From NCBI RefSeq assembly GCF_012927405.1, contig NZ_JABBGM010000001.1:92501-127500 (forward strand): a stretch of DNA of 35,000 bases, read 5' to 3'. Each line of letters begins with the position of its first letter. The stretch's first letter is position 1. Under the pieces are notes generated by a model that saw only the letters and a program-made list of their open reading frames with translations, made no database searches and had not been told where the DNA came from. This DNA comes from Novosphingobium olei. Lineage in GTDB: Bacteria > Pseudomonadota > Alphaproteobacteria > Sphingomonadales > Sphingomonadaceae. Of this stretch, positions 18,083-26,510 are shown one piece after another. A program made the position numbers and the translations under genes.

Positions 18083-20391
18083 ACGCCGAAGCCGCACCGC
18101 TCTGGCCGGTCGCAACTAAGCCTTCCAACCCGCACGACAGCGCGCATCTGCATGTCGCTGGCCTTGCCCGCTATGCCGATGACGAGCCGGAACCAGCGGA
18201 CATGCTGCACCTCGCCTTCGGCTTTTCCAGCGAAGCGCGGGCGCGGATCACCGCCATCGATCTATCCGAAGTCCGCGCCTTCCCCGGCGTCGTCGCGGTC
18301 TACACCGCCGCCGATATTCCGGGCGAGAACAACGTCGGCCCGATCGCGCACGACGATCGCGTCCTGGCCGATGCCGAGGTGATCAGCCACGGCCAGCCCG
18401 TGTTCCTCGTCGCCGCGACCACCCGTCTTGCCGCGCGCAAGGCGGCGCGCCTCGGCAAGGTCACCTACGAGCCGCTGCCTCCGATGGTGACGGTCGACCA
18501 GGCCCGCGCCGAAAACAGCCGGATCGAGGCGGACCAGCGCATGGCGCAGGGCGATGCCGCCGCCGCGCTCGCCACCGCGCCACATCGGCTGGCGGGCACG
18601 CTGCGGATCGGCGCGCAGGACCACTTCTATCTCGAAGGTCAGATCGGCCTCGCGCGCCCCGGCGAGGACGGGCAGATCCACATCGTCAGTTCGAGCCAGC
18701 ACCCGAGCGAGGTGCAGCATCTCGTCGCCCACCTGCTGAACAAGCCCAGCGCCGACGTGACGGTCGAGGTGCGGCGGATGGGCGGTGCCTTCGGCGGCAA
18801 GGAAAGCCAGGCCGCGCTGTTCGCCGCCGCCGCTGCGCTCGTCACCCATCACACGGGCCGCCCCGCCAAGTTCCGCTGCGACCGCGACGACGACATGATC
18901 GTCACCGGCAAGCGCCATGATTTCGAAGTCGCCTACGAAGCGGGACACGACGACGAAGGCCGCCTGCTCGCGGTCAAACTGCGCTTTTCGGCGCGTTGCG
19001 GCGCGACGATGGACCTGTCGCCAGGCATCAACGACCGGACGATGTTCCATGCCGACAACTGCTATTTCCTCCCCGACGTCGAGATCCTGTCCGAAAGGCT
19101 GAAGACCAACACCGTTTCCGCCACCGCCTTCCGGGGCTTCGGCGGTCCGCAGGGGATGCTGGCGATCGAGCGCGTGTGCGATCACGTCGCCGCGCGGCTG
19201 GGGCTCGATCCGCTGGCGGTGCGGGCGCGCAATCTCTACGGTCGGGGGCGCGACGTCACGCCCTATGGCATGCCGGTTGAGGACAACATCGCGCCGCAAC
19301 TGATCGCCCGCCTGCGCGAAACTTCGGATTATGATGCGCGGCGTTCGGCGATCGCGGCGTTCAATGCGACGAACCCTGTGCTCAAGAAGGGCATCGCGCT
19401 CACGCCCGTGAAGTTCGGCATCAGCTTCACGACAACCCACCTCAACCAAGCGGGCGCTCTGGTCCACGTCTATGCCGACGGTTCGATCCAGGTGAACCAC
19501 GGCGGGACTGAGATGGGGCAGGGGCTCTACATCAAGGTGGCGCAGATCGTCGCCGACGCTTTCGGCGTGCCCGTGGGGCAGGTGCGGATCACCGCCACGC
19601 GCACCGACAAGGTGCCCAATACATCGGCGACCGCAGCCTCTTCGGGCGCTGACCTCAACGGCATGGCGGCGCACAACGCGGCGATGGCGATCCGGGACCG
19701 CATGGCCGCCTTCCTTGCCGGCGCCTACGGCTGCGCGCCGGACGAAGTGCGCTTTGCCAGGGGCGAGGTTGTCGTCGGCGGCGAGACTATCGCGTTCGGC
19801 GATGCCGCCCGGCGCGCGCACCTCGGGCGCATTTCGCTGTCCTCGACCGGGTTTTACGCCACGCCCGACATCGCCTACGACCGGCCGAGCCACAAGGGCC
19901 GCCCGTTCTACTATTTCGCCTATGGTGCGGCGGTGAGCGAGGTGGTGGTCGACACGCTGACGGGCGAGCACAAGGTCCTTGCCGTCGACATCCTCCACGA
20001 CGTCGGCCGCTCGCTCAATCCCGCGATCGACCGGGGCCAGATCGAAGGCGGCTTCGTCCAGGGGCAGGGCTGGCTGACCACCGAGGTGGTCGAATGGGAT
20101 GCCAAAGGGCGGCTGCTCAACCATTCGCCGGCCACCTACAAGATCCCGACGGCCAGCGACCGGCCCAAGCGGCTGCGCATCGACCTGTGGGACGGCGAGA
20201 ACCTGAAGCCCACCATCCACCGCTCGAAGGCGGTGGGGGAGCCGCCACTGATGCTGGCGAATTCGGTGTTCTGCGCGATCTCCGCTGCCATCGCCGCCAC
20301 CACGCCCGACAAGGCGGACCTTCCGCCGCTCGATGCCCCGGCAACCCCCGAAGCCGTCCTGCGCGCGATTGCGGGGCACCGGGCCGCGTGA
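18079..20391 (+). CDS. xdhB: Xanthine dehydrogenase molybdopterin-binding subunit
   Basis: A 770-residue molybdenum subunit. Visible cofactor loops are MGGAFGGKESQ, TAFRGFGGPQGML, TEMGQGLYIKVAQ and SATAASSGADLNG. The catalytic glutamate is Glu721 in KAVGEPPLMLANSVF. Length is normal for bacterial XdhB. It pairs with XdhA just upstream (ATGA overlap) and needs XdhC, encoded next, for insertion of sulfurated molybdenum cofactor. The R in FRGFGG and the E in GEPPLM are consistent with a true purine hydroxylase rather than an aldehyde oxidoreductase. Confidence 0.97.
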   Translation: MNAEAAPLWPVATKPSNPHDSAHLHVAGLARYADDEPEPADMLHLAFGFSSEARARITAIDLSEVRAFPGVVAVYTAADIPGENNVGPIAHDDRVLADAEVISHGQPVFLVAATTRLAARKAARLGKVTYEPLPPMVTVDQARAENSRIEADQRMAQGDAAAALATAPHRLAGTLRIGAQDHFYLEGQIGLARPGEDGQIHIVSSSQHPSEVQHLVAHLLNKPSADVTVEVRRMGGAFGGKESQAALFAAAAALVTHHTGRPAKFRCDRDDDMIVTGKRHDFEVAYEAGHDDEGRLLAVKLRFSARCGATMDLSPGINDRTMFHADNCYFLPDVEILSERLKTNTVSATAFRGFGGPQGMLAIERVCDHVAARLGLDPLAVRARNLYGRGRDVTPYGMPVEDNIAPQLIARLRETSDYDARRSAIAAFNATNPVLKKGIALTPVKFGISFTTTHLNQAGALVHVYADGSIQVNHGGTEMGQGLYIKVAQIVADAFGVPVGQVRITATRTDKVPNTSATAASSGADLNGMAAHNAAMAIRDRMAAFLAGAYGCAPDEVRFARGEVVVGGETIAFGDAARRAHLGRISLSSTGFYATPDIAYDRPSHKGRPFYYFAYGAAVSEVVVDTLTGEHKVLAVDILHDVGRSLNPAIDRGQIEGGFVQGQGWLTTEVVEWDAKGRLLNHSPATYKIPTASDRPKRLRIDLWDGENLKPTIHRSKAVGEPPLMLANSVFCAISAAIAATTPDKADLPPLDAPATPEAVLRAIAGHRAA

Positions 20392-21314
20392 CTGACTGGC
20401 TCGCCCATATCCGCGATCACGCGCCCGTCGAGCCGCTCGCGCTGATCAGCGTGCTGGCGACCGAAGGTTCCGCGCCTCGCGGGGCGGGCACCCGCATGGT
20501 CGTGACCGCACTGGGCGAATACGGCACGATCGGCGGCGGCGCGCTCGAACTGCGCGTGATCGAACAGGCGCGCGCTATCCTGGCCCACGCACCGGGCACA
20601 TGGCGGGTACAGGACTATCCGCTGGGGCCGCTGCTGGGCCAGTGCTGCGGCGGGCGCGTGCGCGTGCTGGTCGAACACCTCGACCGCAAAGCGCTCGGCT
20701 GGCTGGCGGATGCTGCCGAAGGACGCACGCTCGTCAGCCTGCTCAAGCCGGGCCGGATAGAGCGGCTGGTGGACGATGGCCCCGCCACGGCGCTTTCGGC
20801 GCGGGGTGACCGTCCGCGCGAAGGCATGCGGCTTGCCGAAACCATCGGCATTGCCCGTCGCCCGCTGTACCTGTTCGGCGCTGGCCATGTGGGCCAGGCG
20901 ATCGCCCGCCACGCCGCCGGGCTGCCCGTCCGGCTCGCCTGGTTCGATACCCGCCCCCTGTTCGAAACGATCGACGGCGTCGCCATCGTGCCGGAAGCGG
21001 ATATCGAACAATGCGTGGCCGAAGCGCCCGAAGATGCCGCCATCGTCATCCTGACGCACGATCACGGGCTCGATTATCGCCTGACCCGCGCCGCGCTCGA
21101 GCGCCCGCCGGTCGCCTTCATAGGACTGATCGGTTCGCTGACGAAGCGCGCCCGTTTTCTCTCGAGGCTCGAACGCGATGGCGTGTCCGCACAGGCGCGT
21201 GGGCGGCTGACCTGCCCGATCGGCCTGCCCGGCGTGACAGGGAAGGAACCGGACGTCATCGCCATCGCCGTGCTCGCGCAGCTGCTGCAGATGCGGGCGA
21301 TGGAAGCGGCATGA
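20388..21314 (+). CDS. xdhC: XdhC molybdenum-cofactor insertion chaperone
   Basis: A 308-residue XdhC/CoxI-family protein. N-terminal domain: LISVLATEGSAPRGAGTRMV and LGQCCGGRVRVLVE, with adjacent cysteines thought to take part in cofactor sulfuration. C-terminal Rossmann domain: LYLFGAGHVGQAIARHAAGL and FIGLIGSLTKRARFLSRL. XdhC binds Mo cofactor and loads it into XdhB. GTG start 20388 gives a GTGA overlap with xdhB; no ATG near the expected N-terminus competes. Confidence 0.95.
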   Translation: MTDWLAHIRDHAPVEPLALISVLATEGSAPRGAGTRMVVTALGEYGTIGGGALELRVIEQARAILAHAPGTWRVQDYPLGPLLGQCCGGRVRVLVEHLDRKALGWLADAAEGRTLVSLLKPGRIERLVDDGPATALSARGDRPREGMRLAETIGIARRPLYLFGAGHVGQAIARHAAGLPVRLAWFDTRPLFETIDGVAIVPEADIEQCVAEAPEDAAIVILTHDHGLDYRLTRAALERPPVAFIGLIGSLTKRARFLSRLERDGVSAQARGRLTCPIGLPGVTGKEPDVIAIAVLAQLLQMRAMEAA

Positions 21315-22612
21315 CGCTCCACGCCTATCGCGGCGAGATCCTCAGCCTCGCCCACGATCCCGCCGAAGCGCCGGACGCGGTGCGCCACGATCCGGACGGC
21401 GTGCTGGTGATCAAGGACGGGGTGATTGTGGCGCGTGGCGCTGCGGATGATGTTCTGCCGCGCTTCCCGGGCGTGGAGGTCGAACACTTGCCCGGCCTCG
21501 TCGTCCCCGGCTTCATCGACGCGCACGTCCATTATCCCCAGCTCGACCGCATCGGCAGCCACGGAGAGCAACTGCTCGACTGGCTCGACCGGCATATTTT
21601 CCCGGCGGAGAAGGCCTTCGCCGATGCGGGTCACGCGGGAAGCGTGGCTGAAGCTTTCCTCGGTGAGCTGCTGCGCCATGGCACGACCAGCGCGCTGGTC
21701 TTCGCAACCGTCCATGCCGCCTCGGTCGACGCGTTCTTCGCGGCGGCCGAGCGGCGCAATCTGCGCATGGCCTGCGGCAAGGTGCTGATGGACCTCGGGC
21801 CCGAAGGCCTGCGCGACGATCCGGCAAGCGCGCTGGCCGAAAGCGAGGCGCTGATCGCGAAGTGGCATGGCAGGGCCCGGCTGACTTACGCCGTTACCCC
21901 GCGCTTCGCCCTCACATCGAGCGACGAGCAGCTGGCCATCGCCGGGCGCTTGCTGGCGGACCACCCGGGCGTCCTCCTCCACACCCACCTGGCAGAGAAC
22001 GTGCGCGAGATTTCCGAAGTCGCCGAGCGCTTTTCGGACGCCGCCGACTATCTCGATGCCTACGACCGGTTCGGCCTCGTCACAGACCGGTCGGTCTTTG
22101 CCCACGGCGTGCATCTGCCAGACCGCTCTTGCGCGCGACTTGCCGAAAGCGGAGCCGGCATCGCGGTTTGCCCGACGTCGAACTTCTTTCTCGGCTCCGG
22201 CATGTTCGATTTCGCCCAGGCCGAAGCCCACATGGTGCGGCTTGGGCTCGGCAGCGACATCGGCGCGGGCACCAGCCTGTCGCTGCTCCACAATGGCGGC
22301 GCGGCCTACCAGGCGGGCCTTTTCAAGGGCTACCGTCTCGACCCCTTCCGCGCGCTCTGGCTGGCGACGGGGGGCAGCGCCCGGCTGCTGCACATCGACG
22401 CCAAGGTCGGCGCTCTGGCCGAAGGGCAGGAGGCCGATTTTGTCGTGCTCGATGATCGCGCAACACCATTGCTTGCGCGCCGCACCGCCGGGGCCAGCCT
22501 CGCCGAACGGCTGTTCGCCATGCAGGTGCTGGGCGATGACCGTACCGTGCGCCAGACTTACGTGCTCGGCCGCTGCGCATGGGACCGCGATGCGCTAGGA
22601 TCGGCGCCATGA
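21311..22612 (+). CDS. guaD: Guanine deaminase
   Basis: A 433-residue amidohydrolase that turns guanine into xanthine and ammonia. Metal ligands are His72 and His74 in PGFIDAHVHYPQ, His in LLHTHLAEN, His in VFAHGVHL and Asp in GLGSDIGAGTSLSLL. The GSDIGAGTS and PTSNFFLGSGMF motifs are those of guanine deaminase, distinct from chlorohydrolases. ATGA overlap with xdhC and with the next deaminase gene. It feeds xanthine directly to the XDH encoded just before. Confidence 0.95.
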   Translation: MTLHAYRGEILSLAHDPAEAPDAVRHDPDGVLVIKDGVIVARGAADDVLPRFPGVEVEHLPGLVVPGFIDAHVHYPQLDRIGSHGEQLLDWLDRHIFPAEKAFADAGHAGSVAEAFLGELLRHGTTSALVFATVHAASVDAFFAAAERRNLRMACGKVLMDLGPEGLRDDPASALAESEALIAKWHGRARLTYAVTPRFALTSSDEQLAIAGRLLADHPGVLLHTHLAENVREISEVAERFSDAADYLDAYDRFGLVTDRSVFAHGVHLPDRSCARLAESGAGIAVCPTSNFFLGSGMFDFAQAEAHMVRLGLGSDIGAGTSLSLLHNGGAAYQAGLFKGYRLDPFRALWLATGGSARLLHIDAKVGALAEGQEADFVVLDDRATPLLARRTAGASLAERLFAMQVLGDDRTVRQTYVLGRCAWDRDALGSAP

Positions 22613-23625
22613 CCGACCTCGACCGTTTCATCGCCGGCCTGCTCAAGGCCGAACTGCACCTGCACATCGAAGGCAGCCTCGAACCCGAACTGATGTTCGC
22701 GCTGGCCGAACGCAACGGCGTGACCATCCCGTACGCCAGCGTCGAGGATGTCCGCGCGGCCTACGCCTTCTCCAATCTGCAGGATTTCCTCGACATCTAC
22801 TACGCCGGGGCCAGCGTGCTGCTGACCGAGGCCGACTTCCACGATCTCGCCATGGCCTACTTCGACCGCGCGGCGGCCGATGGCGTGCGCCATGCGGAGA
22901 TCATGTTCGATCCGCAGACCCACACCGATCGCGGCATTGCCTTTGCCGCCGTGATCGAAGGGCTGCTGTCCGCCATGGCCGAGGCGGAAGCCAAGCATGG
23001 ACTGACCAGCGCACTGATCCTGTCGTTCCTGCGCCACTTGTCTGAAGAGGCCGCGTTCGAGACGCTGGCCATGGCCGAGCCGTGGCTCGACCGGATCGCC
23101 GCCGTGGGGCTGGACAGTTCCGAGATCGGCCACCCGCCGTCCAAGTTCGCCCGCGTCTTCGCCGCGGCGCGGGCCAAGGGTCTCAAGCTCGTCGCGCACG
23201 CAGGGGAGGAAGGGCCGCCTGCCTATGTCTACGAAGCGCTCGACCTGCTCCACGTCGATCGCATCGACCATGGCAACCGCGCACTTGAGGACGAGGCGCT
23301 GGTTCAGCGCCTCGCGGGCGAGGGCATGACGCTGACCGTCTGCCCGCTCTCCAACCACAAGCTCTGCGTGGTGGGCGACCTGGCCGATCACCCGATCGAC
23401 CACATGCTCGCCGAAGGGCTGAAGGCGACGATCAATTCGGACGATCCGGCTTATTTCGGCGGCTATGTCGCCGACAACTACCGCGCGGTTGCGCGCGCGC
23501 GGGGGCTGTCGCGCGAGGCTTTGGTCCAACTCGCACGCAACAGCTTCACCGGCTCGTTCCTGCCGCCCGAGGCCGTCGCCATGCATCTTGCCGCCATTGA
23601 CGCCTACGCGGCACACGCAACCTGA
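22609..23625 (+). CDS. Adenine deaminase (adenosine-deaminase-like type)
   Basis: A 338-residue zinc enzyme of the adenosine/AMP deaminase superfamily. Ligands and catalytic residues are His17 and His19 in ELHLHIEGS, His197 and Glu200 in AHAGEEGPP, His221 in RIDHGNR, and Asp278-Asp279 in NSDDPAYFGGY. HAGEEGPP and SDDPAYFGGY are typical of the adenine deaminase subgroup (Aah1-like) rather than adenosine deaminase, which has a TDDP context. Expected reaction: adenine to hypoxanthine. This fits the AzgA permease and XDH in the same operon. Many automatic annotations would call it adenosine deaminase. Confidence 0.88.
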   Translation: MTDLDRFIAGLLKAELHLHIEGSLEPELMFALAERNGVTIPYASVEDVRAAYAFSNLQDFLDIYYAGASVLLTEADFHDLAMAYFDRAAADGVRHAEIMFDPQTHTDRGIAFAAVIEGLLSAMAEAEAKHGLTSALILSFLRHLSEEAAFETLAMAEPWLDRIAAVGLDSSEIGHPPSKFARVFAAARAKGLKLVAHAGEEGPPAYVYEALDLLHVDRIDHGNRALEDEALVQRLAGEGMTLTVCPLSNHKLCVVGDLADHPIDHMLAEGLKATINSDDPAYFGGYVADNYRAVARARGLSREALVQLARNSFTGSFLPPEAVAMHLAAIDAYAAHAT

Positions 23626-23633
23626 GGAGTTCC

Positions 23634-24725
23634 ATGCGCCGCCTTCTCGCTGCCCTTGCGCTGTTCCTCGCCGCCCTCTCTCCCGCGCAGGCGCAGGAGG
23701 CCCGCCGCAAGGTGATCATCGACGACGAGGGCTTCGCGCTGATGCACCTGATGCTGCTGGAGGATGCCGGCACCGAAGTCGTCGGCGTGACCAGCGTTTC
23801 GGGTAACGTCTGGGCCAATCGCGCCACCGCCATGGCGCTGCGCGGGCTCGAACTGACCGGACACGAAAAAGTGCCGGTGGCGCAGGGCGCGACCTTCCCG
23901 CTGCTCAATTCCCAAGCGCGAACCGAGCGGTGGGAAGCGCTCTACGGCAAGCTCACCTGGAAAGGCGCGTTCATGAAGCAGTGGGCCGAACCCACCGCGC
24001 AATCGACGCCGCCCTATCACAGTCCGTTCGACCCGGTCGACTTGCCGTGGGGCAACGCCAAGCTGAAGCCGCTGGTCGAGCCAGCCGCTGCGTTCATGGT
24101 CCGCATGGTCCGCGCGCATCCCCACCAGGTCACGATCATGGCCTGCGGGCCGCTGACCAATCTCGCGCTGGCGCAGCGGCTCGATCCCGAATTCGCGTCG
24201 CTGGTCAAGGAACTGGTCGTCATGGGCGGCAGCCTCAATCCGCGCCAGACGCTCGACAACCGCGCCGCCGCCGATTTCGCGCGCGAATTCGTCAACACAC
24301 CGCGCCGCGAATTCAACATTCGCTTCGATCCGGAAGCGGCGAGCATGGTTTCGCACGCCCCTTGGCCCAAGGTGACGATCGTCCCGGTCGATCCTTCGAC
24401 CGGTACGCAGCTTACCCCGGCTCTGGTCGATCGCCTGGCGAAGGCGGCACGACCGCCGGTGGCGGCGATGATTCGGCGCATGGAGCCGGGCTTTCCGATG
24501 TGGGACGAAATCGCCGCCGCCGTCTGGCTCGACCCTTCGCTCGTCACCGACAAGGAGCGGCTGTGGTATGATTTCGATACCCAGTTCGGCCCGGGCTACG
24601 GCGACATGCTGACATGGCGCGACGCCTACCGCCCGGGGTTGGACGAGGGCCAGGCGGACATCGTCCGCAGCATCGACGTGCCCAAGATGGAAGCGCTGAT
24701 CGAGCGCATTCTCGCCCGACGTTAA
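23634..24725 (+). CDS. Secreted nucleoside hydrolase (IUNH family), divergent active site
   Basis: A 363-residue protein with signal peptide (about 1-20, LLAALALFLAALSPAQAQ). Family marks are kept: SVSGNVWANRATAMALR, ACGPLTNLALAQRL, LVVMGGSLNP and EFNIRFDPEAASMV. The usual N-terminal DTDPGxDD calcium/ribose site is reduced to KVIIDDEGFALMH (Asp30, Asp31, Glu32), about three residues shorter. The late HDP site reads MWDE. It may therefore use a changed metal or substrate mode. Expected role is hydrolysis of purine nucleosides in the periplasm. A good gaggag ribosome site precedes ATG 23634. It is the last gene of the operon and meets the convergent gene after three bases. Confidence 0.85.
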   Translation: MRRLLAALALFLAALSPAQAQEARRKVIIDDEGFALMHLMLLEDAGTEVVGVTSVSGNVWANRATAMALRGLELTGHEKVPVAQGATFPLLNSQARTERWEALYGKLTWKGAFMKQWAEPTAQSTPPYHSPFDPVDLPWGNAKLKPLVEPAAAFMVRMVRAHPHQVTIMACGPLTNLALAQRLDPEFASLVKELVVMGGSLNPRQTLDNRAAADFAREFVNTPRREFNIRFDPEAASMVSHAPWPKVTIVPVDPSTGTQLTPALVDRLAKAARPPVAAMIRRMEPGFPMWDEIAAAVWLDPSLVTDKERLWYDFDTQFGPGYGDMLTWRDAYRPGLDEGQADIVRSIDVPKMEALIERILARR

Positions 24726-24728
24726 GGT

Positions 24729-25259
24729 TCAGCCAAGGCGTTCGGGAACGGCCTGGGCTTCCTCGGTCAGGGTCTCGGCGGTCATCACCGCTTCCCAAGG
24801 GAACACGAACCAGCGCTTGTCCTCGGCGCGGTCGATCGTTTCGGCGGCATAATCTACCCGGACCTGCGAACGGATGTTGTCCATCAGCACCGCGAACTTG
24901 AGGTTTTCGGGATTGCAGCCGTTATCGGCCAGCAGCTTGCGGATGTAGACGATCGTGCCGCCGCTGTCGTTGATGTCGTCCACGAACAGCAACCGCGTGC
25001 CCTCGCTCGACTTGGTCGCGACCTTGCCGAGCAATTCGTCGGCGAAACCCGGCACTTTCGACGAATGGTCGATCGACAGCATCGGCACCTGCAACTCGTG
25101 GCTGATGTAGACGGCCGGCACGAGGCCACCGCGACCGATACCGATGATGAAGTCCGGCTTCCACGAACCCGTCGCCAGAGTCTTCGACAGACCGCGCGCC
25201 TTGGTGAGAAAGTCCTCGTAGGCGATGTAGTTGAGAACAGGGGCGGAAGTGTGGGTCAT
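24729..25259 (-). CDS. Purine (xanthine/hypoxanthine-type) phosphoribosyltransferase
   Basis: A 176-residue type I phosphoribosyltransferase. The PRPP loop is LLFVDDINDSGGT, and an upstream IGIGRGGLVPAVYISHEL loop gives the pyrophosphate contact. It is close to Gpt/xanthine-guanine and hypoxanthine transferases, converting a base plus PRPP to a nucleotide. It lies convergent to the catabolic operon and could salvage part of the bases that are released. Start ATG 25259 is chosen over an upstream TTG (25328), because the family N-terminus begins about there. The exact base preference is unclear. Confidence 0.88.
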   Translation of the reverse strand: MTHTSAPVLNYIAYEDFLTKARGLSKTLATGSWKPDFIIGIGRGGLVPAVYISHELQVPMLSIDHSSKVPGFADELLGKVATKSSEGTRLLFVDDINDSGGTIVYIRKLLADNGCNPENLKFAVLMDNIRSQVRVDYAAETIDRAEDKRWFVFPWEAVMTAETLTEEAQAVPERLG

Positions 25260-25343
25260 GGCCTGAAGAAGGTCCGTCAACGATTGCGGGAAAGCGGCCC
25301 GGTTACCGTTTTCCGGCGATTCCGGCAATGGGTTCGCGTCTGG

Positions 25344-26297
25344 TCATCCCCCGTCGACTTCCTCCGCCATCACCTGCGGCTGGATCGCGGCGGGCCAGGC
25401 AAACTGCGCAAAGGCGGTCTGGATCTCGCCCAGCACGATGTCTGCGGCGTAGGACGGTGGCCGCGCTGCCGCCGTGCAAAGCGCCAGCGTCATCGGGCGC
25501 AGGACTGGATCACTTATTCGGGTAAAGGCCAGCCGTCCTGCGCGTACCTCGGTCATGACGTCGAGCGAAGTGAGAATGCCGATGCCGACCCCCTGCTGCA
25601 CGAGCGAGGTAATCATCTGGATATCGTCAGATGACACCTTCTTGTCGAGCGTCGCGCGCGTGGTGCCTTCCAGCACGAGAACCTGCTGGTGCACCGCCAG
25701 CGGATGCGTAGGAACCACCACCGGGGATCCGATACAGGCGGAAAAGCGCGCTTCCTGTTGCTGGGCGAAAGGGTGACCCACCGGCGTGACGAAGCCCAGA
25801 TGGACGTCGGCGAAGGCATGGACGGTGATGTCGCGATAGGATTCGGGGTCGAAGAAGATGCCGAAGTCCACCTCGTTGCTGGCGATCATCCGTCGCACCG
25901 CGTCGTTCCCGCGCACCCGCACGGCGATCGAGATGCCGGGATAGCGGCTCTGGATCGTCTGGATTGCAGCCGGGATCACGCCCTTGGCCAAGGCGTCGAT
26001 GATCGCGATCTCGACATGGCCGCGTTTCAATCCCCGCAGATCCTCGATCTGCGCGCGCACTTCCGAAAGGCTCTTCTGCCAGCGCCCCCCTGCGGCCATC
26101 ATGATCTCGCCTGCAGCGGTTAGCCTCAGGCCCGTCGGCAGTCGTTCAAACAGCGGCATGCCGATTTCGGCTTCCACATTCAGGATCTGCCGATCGATTG
26201 CCGAGGCCGAGACATTGAGTTCGTCCGCCGCCTTTCGGATCGAGCCGAGCCGGCCCACGGCCATGAAGTAACGAAGAAAGCGCGAGAACGCGGGCAT
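25344..26297 (-). CDS. LysR-type transcriptional regulator, likely controller of the purine genes
   Basis: A 317-residue LysR protein. The winged HTH occupies residues about 3-62 (FLRYFMAVGRLGSIRKAADE, then SASAIDRQILNVEAEIGMPLFERLP), followed by a linker helix and a periplasmic-binding-like effector domain (about 92-300). Its own upstream region holds element B, almost the same as element A in front of the 18-gene operon. Self-control and control of the operon by a purine intermediate are thus likely but inferred. Start ATG 26297 gives the canonical N-terminus. The gene is transcribed away from the secreted deaminase gene. Confidence 0.93.
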   Translation of the reverse strand: MPAFSRFLRYFMAVGRLGSIRKAADELNVSASAIDRQILNVEAEIGMPLFERLPTGLRLTAAGEIMMAAGGRWQKSLSEVRAQIEDLRGLKRGHVEIAIIDALAKGVIPAAIQTIQSRYPGISIAVRVRGNDAVRRMIASNEVDFGIFFDPESYRDITVHAFADVHLGFVTPVGHPFAQQQEARFSACIGSPVVVPTHPLAVHQQVLVLEGTTRATLDKKVSSDDIQMITSLVQQGVGIGILTSLDVMTEVRAGRLAFTRISDPVLRPMTLALCTAAARPPSYAADIVLGEIQTAFAQFAWPAAIQPQVMAEEVDGG

Positions 26298-26309
26298 TGT
26301 CAGGCCTAC

Positions 26310-26346
26310 CTATTTTTTGCAACGCAGCGTCGGAATCATTGCAGTT
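26310..26346 (+). promoter_or_regulatory. Conserved regulatory element, copy B (LysR/deaminase intergenic region)
   Basis: Begins ctattttttgcaac and ends atcattgcagttg. 28 of the first 33 bases equal element A at 4531. Here the dyad is exact: TGCAA and TTGCA, 16 bases apart. It lies 13 bases upstream of the LysR start codon on the other strand and about 165 bases before the + strand deaminase, so it could serve both. A separate small palindrome, GCATT-tttag-AATGC, lies at 26383-26397. Confidence 0.72.
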
Positions 26347-26510
26347 GCGAGCGAAGGGTCAAGACCCTAGGCCAGCCCTACCGCATTTTTAGAATGCAGT
26401 GCAAAACGAACGGGGGCGCACATGACAGGGGAATGGTCGATGCAGATCGCTGCCTGCACCGTGTCCCGGCCTTTCGCCCCACTCGCCTGCATCGCACCAT
26501 TGCTTGCGCC

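Noticed and set aside
16211..20379. Very long minus-strand open frames (634 and 705 codons) opposite xdhA and xdhB
   Set aside because: They are antisense shadows of GC-rich coding sequence, rich in Arg, Gly and His without any domain. The + strand genes are complete and well recognised.
26394..26510. Upstream extension of the secreted adenosine deaminase to ATG 26394 or 26433
   Set aside because: It would place about 25-40 polar residues before a clear signal peptide; GTG 26511 gives a normal secreted N-terminus.
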